The notes beneath the pieces were generated by a model, which had not been told where the DNA came from, ran no database searches, and was given only the letters and a program-made list of their open reading frames with translations. From contig CM065295.1 of NCBI GenBank assembly GCA_032871835.1, forward strand, positions 87,661,819-87,725,818: DNA of 64,000 bases. The letters run 5' to 3'. This DNA is from Dipteronia dyeriana. Its lineage: Eukaryota; Streptophyta; Magnoliopsida; Sapindales; Sapindaceae. Positions 59,197 to 64,000 of this stretch are shown here, piece after piece. The translations under genes and the position numbers were made by a program. Within the stretch, counting starts at the first letter, position 1. Each line of letters begins with the position of its first letter.

Positions 59197-60800
59197 CTCT
59201 GTGTAGATTGAGTTCAAAGACAAAAGAAAATGATCATCATTTCAAATTATTTATTGCCTGAGCAAGTTAAAAAGATATGGGCCTCACATCAAGTCATGCT
59301 TCTATAAAATTTAGATAAATGTTTTTTTTAATTCGATAATGGAAGGGTATGTTGAAACCTGTCGAGAGTATGCACTAGTTGACTGTTTATAGTGTTTTTT
59401 TAAATATGTATAATTAAATCTTACATGTCATTTTTTTTTGTTATTTACATTTATATTATAAAAAATCTTGGCATGCCCCGACCCTCCAAATTTAATCAAT
59501 GCATACATAGTCTGTATATCAACTCATCTCACTGGACTTGAATCATCTATTACTAATATGAAAGAGAAACATACACTGTATACACCACTAGAGAACAAAA
59601 CAAGAGATTAAAGAGCAGTGAATATTGAAGTTTGATAACATATGAATTAATGAAGTCTAACAAACCAAACATACATACTTCAATGTTGAAGCTATCTTTT
59701 TTCCCTGTTTCATGTCATTTATAATGAGGTAGTGAGGGATGGGTCGTTGGTTATTTTACTTATTTTATATTGTGACATTTTCTGCACTATATGAACCAAC
59801 TGAAGGTTATGTGTTTGGTTGATGGTATTTTAAAATTATATTACTTCTCTTCATAGCTTATACATGTTTCTTATTCAATTTTCGTTGTTTGGTGACTACC
59901 CTCAACAAGATTATAGAACACTGGAACTTGGAAAAAAATTAAATACTACAATCTGACTCTTGAAAGTTCATATTTTTAAAAGTCCAAAAAGTCTTGAAAT
60001 AAAATCTAGATAATCCTAATAGCCTATAAATAAAGTTCAAAGACACTTTCAAAATCCTAAAAGTATAGTCTATATAATCCTAATAATCCTAATAGTCTTA
60101 CAAATCCATAAAATCCTTACACTCCAAAATTGTCTATTAAAATATCAATCCAATACACCACTCTTAATGTTGTCTAAAGAGTTACAACTTCTTCGATCCA
60201 ACAAGCACCTATGTTCACTAGGGTGAAAAGTAAAAACAAATAAAATGTGTAAATTAGAACATTGGTGGGACAACAATGCGCAAGCAACGTCAAAATATTT
60301 CACCTGGGGCACCTCCTAATCGAAGACCAGAGAAGAGTAGACTAAAATCGAAGAAGGTGAAAATTGAAAAAGCAAATTGAAGAATCTGAAAATATAAGAA
60401 AAGAAGAAAAAGAATCTGAAAATAGAAGAAGAAAATCAAAGGAATAAAAAGACCAAAGAAGAAGATATGCAATCGATGAAAACAATGAGAAGAAGAAGAA
60501 ATACAGAGCAAGAGGAATAAGAAAACTGAGGAGGAATAAGAAGAACTCACTGGAGAGGAAACTGAAGACGTTGATGTCGTCGGAAAGGGGCCGATGTCGT
60601 CTATCGATCGATCGGTTTGAAGAAGAGACAACAAAGAACTAAAGTGAAGTGATTGATCGATCGATTTGGGATTTAGGGATTTTCTTTTCTTTTCTTCTTT
60701 TCTTCTCCCTAAAGTAGCGTTTTGGGTTTTTTTCTTCTTTTCTTCTTTTCTTCTCCAAAACGCTGAGTTTGTTTTTTTTATTTTATAAAAAAATCAATAT
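59197..60800. other. AT-rich intergenic DNA, no gene seen
   Basis: Mostly AT-rich, with a cluster of AAGTC/AATCCTAATA-type short repeats at about 59,950-60,130. A purine-rich, GAAGAA-dominated stretch lies at about 60,340-60,545, and its opposite strand gives a spurious 114-codon Phe/Ser-rich ORF. A short TTTTCTTCTTTTCTTCTCC duplication is at 60,680-60,765. Confidence 0.55.
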
Positions 60801-60819
60801 CCAATTCAGTGTAGAGGTT

Positions 60820-61171
60820 ACCGCTTGTGGACTACTCGGCGCGTCATGGCCCTGATTCCGGTTCTGAACCGTCATGCATCTAGAATATTTCCACCGACGC
60901 TAAACTCTTGTTCAACAGTCACTGTAGAAACCGGTGTTGTAAGAATCTGTTCGACTATTATAGATAAGATTGGTAAGTGTTTTTCATGTTCCCTCCACCA
61001 AAGTGGAATGTCAAATATTTCCACATCACCGTCTCTAATAAACTCAAAATTGGTACTGTGATAAGTTTCAATATCATAATATGAGATCGAACTTGGTGAA
61101 GAAGAAAAAGAAGAAGAACCTCGTAATCTTTTGATCTTTTGGGATAACAGTGCAGACCCTACCCTCAACAC
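60820..61171 (-). pseudogene. hAT transposase C-terminal remnant
   Basis: On the minus strand, EIFDIPLWWREHEKHLPILS and then IIVEQILTTPVSTVTVEQEF match the hAT dimerisation domain of RICESLEEPER-like proteins. A Ser-rich linker precedes it. Only the C-terminal roughly 80 residues remain, and no zinc finger, catalytic core or terminal repeat was found. It is not a copy of the hAT at 23.9-27.3 kb, as the sequences differ clearly. Confidence 0.85.
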
Positions 61172-61458
61172 TCCAGAAGATCGAGTTTGGGAGATATTTT
61201 CAGTTTGTGAAACATTAATGTTTAGAGTTGGACCATAAATTCTACGATATTACCTAAACATTGATGATAAATAGTTAAATAATTTATCAAATTTTATAGT
61301 TTATAACATGGGCCAAAACACAATGCAAACATGTAAATAATTAGGAACTCCCTATATTAGTATAACCATTTTCTTTTCATAGTTTCAATGCATGCTTGTA
61401 ATTGTATATCAAATGAGCAGATAACAAATGAACTAGCAATATTACAACCCTCAATACT

Positions 61459-62189
61459 TGTCAAGCTGTTTAACCTAATTGAAAACTAGAGATTCACATT
61501 TAAGAATATGTTAAACCTCAATGATTTTTTTTCCTCCCTTTTGGAATTAATTATTTGTATTGTACAAATTAAAAGTTATTAAAGTTAAAAATTAAAGATT
61601 TAATTATAAATTTCAGAATTCTTTCATCTTAATCATGATTTGTTAATTTTTTTTAAAAAAATTATATTAACTATCTTTTTCAAATGAAATCGACATGAAA
61701 TACTATGGGAAAAAAAAAATTACTTCGGTGACCAACAATTTGGATTACCACTATTAAAACAATCATTAGATGAGAAATTGGTTTTAAAACGATTATTTTT
61801 TACGAACATTATTACATTAATGGTCATTTCGTCAAACTTCGTAAGTTTACCATTAATTTGGTGGACATTTTAGTAACTTTCGCTTAAATTACAATCGTAA
61901 GCTAATTTAATTTCATGTCTTAGCAGTAAAATAGAAATACAAATTTCCATGAAAGCAATTTGTATCCAATTCTTTCCTGTCAATTCTATACCAAGGTTTG
62001 TGAATAAAAAATTTGTATCTCATTCTTATATATATATAATTAGCAGTACAAATATAATGTATCCAATACTAAAAATATCAAAAGATATGGAGAAATTTGG
62101 GTAAAAATACAGTCATTGACATGGTGCATCTAAGCACAAGTTCTCATCGAAACAATCTATCATCCCCGAAAAAGCAATAATAGGGTTCT
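61459..62189 (+). repeat. Dispersed repeat, copy 2 (partner at 32117-32874)
   Basis: It starts at GTCAAGCTGTTTAACCTAAT and runs to AATAGGGTTCT, where the Copia LTR begins. It is similar to copy 1 throughout. Differences are a roughly 25-bp insertion near 61,720-61,740 (ACTTCGGTGACCAACAATTT) and a much shorter TA run. Confidence 0.88.
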
Positions 62190-62756
62190 TGTTGTAAATC
62201 AATGTGGATTGTTCCACAACTTTCACCACTTGAATCACCATCCACGTGCAAGCAAGCTATTCAATTACTTCATTGATAAGGCAAAATTAGGTGACAAATT
62301 ACAATTAGCACCCCTTTGATTTTGCCTATATATAAACGCTCATTTTGTGAATTGAATCAGATGACAAAAATTTGAGATCAATAAAAGTAAATACTCTCTG
62401 TCTCTCTCTCGCATGTTTTTCATCTCTACCTATTATCTTATATGTTATCATTTATTCTATCAATTGTTCTTCACATGTTCTTCATATGTTATTCATTTCA
62501 TTTTAATTTATAACACGTTATTAGCACGACAAATCTATTTTGTAAAAATGATCCCCTAATGGATGATTTACTTGCATCTCAACATTTTGGATCAATATTC
62601 AGTTCTGTATAACAAAATGGCTTATGCCGTCAACGGAACCCATATATATAGTTCTAGATTTGTTTATTTAAAATCATCCATGTTCATGCATATATCTTAT
62701 ATGTCAACATTTTGAATATGTATTAGTTCCGTATAACAAGATGACTTATTGGATTT

Positions 62757-62930
62757 GTTTCCCCGAAATGTTTTAATTTTCTGCTCATCCGAAATATTTT
62801 AATTTTCTGCCCATATCGGGAGAACTCATGTCCCCAAAATGTTTTAATTTTATGCTCATATCGGGAGAACTCATGTCCCCGAAATGTTTTAATTTTGTGC
62901 TCATATTAGTTGAACTCATTTATGTTTATT
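62757..62930 (+). repeat. Leader tandem repeats in the Copia element
   Basis: Three to four imperfect units contain CCCCGAAATGTTTTAATTTT followed by GCTCATATCGGGAGAACTCATG, with a period of about 57 bp. They lie in the untranslated leader between the LTR and gag. Confidence 0.85.
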
Positions 62931-62974
62931 GACACTAAATTAAATTTTACAGAAAAAAGGGGAAAACTGTAAGC

Positions 62975-64000
62975 ATGTCTAAGCTTGCGAATTTGAAGTT
63001 TGATGCACTCAAAGTATCAGGAGAAAACTATATGTCATGGGTAATTGATGCTGGATTGTACTTAAAATCCCAAGGCCTATACTATACCATTGATGATGGA
63101 ATCAATGCTTCTGAACAAGACAGATCCACATCCATGGTCATAATTCGTCATCATCTGAATGAAGATTTAAAAGCACAATATCTTTCCGTCACAGATCCTG
63201 AAGATCTATGGAAAGAGCTAAAAGATCGTTATGATCACCAGAATGATTTTACGTTACCTAATGCAAGGTACGAATGGCAACATTTACAGTTCCAGGACCA
63301 CAAATCAGTCTCTGATTATAATTCTGATTTATTCAGAATCACCACAAGGTTGAAATTGTGTGGTGAAGAGGTATCTGAAAAGGATATGTTGGAAAAGACA
63401 TTTACAACTTTCCATGCCTTAAATATAATATTGCAACAGCAATATCGAGAACGCAGATTCTCAAAATATTCAGAGTTGATTGCATGTCTTCTAGTAGCAG
63501 AAAAGAATAATGAGCTACTAATAAAAAATCACGGATCACACCCGACTGGTTCTACAACATATCCAGAAGTGAATGTTAATAGTGTCATAAACCATAGTCG
63601 AGGTCGTGGTAATGGCCATAATCCTGATCACGGTCATGGTTACGGTCGTAATTCTGGACGAGGCCGTGGTCATAGTTTCAAAAGAGGATGTGGTTATTCT
63701 AGATCAGGTGGTTATAATCGAAACACTCATCAGAAGTGGAATACTTATGAGGCCAATCAGTATAAAAGAAAAGATGTTCAAAATAGGCCTAATGCAAACA
63801 ATAATGTTTGTTTCAAGTGTGGATGTTACAATCATTGGTCCAATGAATGTAAAACACCTAAACATTTTGTGGATCTGTATCAAGCATCAATCAGAGAAAA
63901 GGGAAAGAAACCTGAATCTCATTTTATTGAAGATTCATATCCAAAAGATATCACTCATCTTAATGTTACAGATTTCTTTCCAGACCCTAAAGACATGCCA
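62975..64000 (+). CDS. Copia gag (UBN2-like) with zinc knuckle, open at window end
   Basis: The frame opens at ATG 62975-62977 (MSKLANLKFDALKVSGENYM) and stays open for 342 codons to the last base. The N-terminal part is the gag/UBN2-type domain (NYMSWVIDAGLYLKSQGLYY, later WKELKDRYDHQ and YNSDLFRITTRLKLCGEEVS). A Gly/Arg/His-rich segment follows (about residues 208-250). Then comes a CCHC knuckle, CFKCGCYNHWSNEC, with spacing C-X2-C-X4-H-X4-C, that would bind element RNA. No break is seen, in contrast to the Gypsy copies, so this is a young or recently active element. Polyprotein domains downstream are expected outside the window. Confidence 0.9.
   Translation, partial: MSKLANLKFDALKVSGENYMSWVIDAGLYLKSQGLYYTIDDGINASEQDRSTSMVIIRHHLNEDLKAQYLSVTDPEDLWKELKDRYDHQNDFTLPNARYEWQHLQFQDHKSVSDYNSDLFRITTRLKLCGEEVSEKDMLEKTFTTFHALNIILQQQYRERRFSKYSELIACLLVAEKNNELLIKNHGSHPTGSTTYPEVNVNSVINHSRGRGNGHNPDHGHGYGRNSGRGRGHSFKRGCGYSRSGGYNRNTHQKWNTYEANQYKRKDVQNRPNANNNVCFKCGCYNHWSNECKTPKHFVDLYQASIREKGKKPESHFIEDSYPKDITHLNVTDFFPDPKDMP

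Larger units (their letters stand above)
62190..64000 (+). mobile_element. Ty1/Copia LTR retrotransposon, 5' part
   Basis: A 326-bp LTR, 62190-62515, starts TGTTGTAAATCAATG and ends TTATAACA. It has a TATA-like TATATATAA near 62,328. CGTTATTAGCACGAC follows directly; plant Copia elements often carry CGTTATCAGCACGA-like sequence there as primer-binding site. A leader with repeats and an intact gag frame come next. The element continues past the window, so protease, integrase, RT and the 3' LTR are not visible. Confidence 0.85.

Noticed and set aside
60290..60634. 114-codon minus-strand ORF, Phe/Ser/Leu-rich, resembling a membrane protein
   Set aside because: It is the complement of a GAAGAA-rich low-complexity tract; no conserved motif or gene context supports it.
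60820..61171. Possibility that this is the missing piece of the hAT at 23.9-27.3 kb
   Set aside because: That element already has its own dimerisation domain, and the two sequences are clearly different.

Overview
This is nuclear DNA from a flowering plant, most likely a dicot. The signs are spliced genes with GT-AG introns, AT-rich intergenic DNA with long (TA)n runs, plant retrotransposons, DNA elements of three superfamilies, and an endogenous plant pararetrovirus. There are no bacterial operons, and gene density is low: most of the window from 15.7 kb onward is transposon or virus-derived DNA.

Layout. 1-3290: GC-richer, gene-poor DNA that looks like a plant mitochondrial insert (not proven). 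3.7-15.5 kb, minus strand: a complete 12-exon Mediator subunit gene (MED33/REF4/RFR1 type, 1,328 residues by my splice model), followed downstream by a broken 2.5-kb copy of its own exons 7-10. 15.76-16.71 kb: a PIF/Harbinger-like element with a TAA target duplication. 17.72-31.93 kb: a complete but decayed Ty3/Gypsy element of the Tat type, with two LTRs, gag, protease, RT, RNase H and integrase, a 49-bp tandem array and a spliced antisense gene. A 3.36-kb hAT transposon is nested near the end of its pol gene. 32.1-39.5 kb: a dispersed repeat, a ribosomal protein eS25 pseudogene, a Mutator-like element with 9-bp target duplications, the last exon of the small TFIIH subunit gene TFB5, and a frameshifted PPR pseudogene.

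40.0-47.9 kb, plus strand: an endogenous caulimovirid of petuvirus/florendovirus-like layout. Movement-protein, coat, protease, RT and RNase H regions lie in one reading frame interrupted only by stop codons, followed by a second ORF and a promoter-like intergenic region. 48.3-59.2 kb: two partial copies of a second Tat-type Gypsy family in opposite orientations. The plus-strand copy keeps its antisense gene and 3' LTR; the minus-strand copy keeps a shortened 5' LTR, gag, protease, RT and RNase H. 60.8-61.2 kb: a hAT transposase remnant. 61.46-62.19 kb: a second copy of the 32.1-kb repeat, interrupted by a Copia element that starts at 62,190. Its gag frame is open to the window end.

The likely host genes are MED33, with a role in transcription and phenylpropanoid control, and TFB5, in TFIIH and DNA repair. 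The PPR and eS25 sequences are broken. The rest is best read as layered insertions. No wholly new system could be demonstrated. The most unusual structures are the spliced antisense genes in both Gypsy families, the virus copy damaged almost only by nonsense codons plus an in-frame RNase H duplication, and the partial MED33 duplication.
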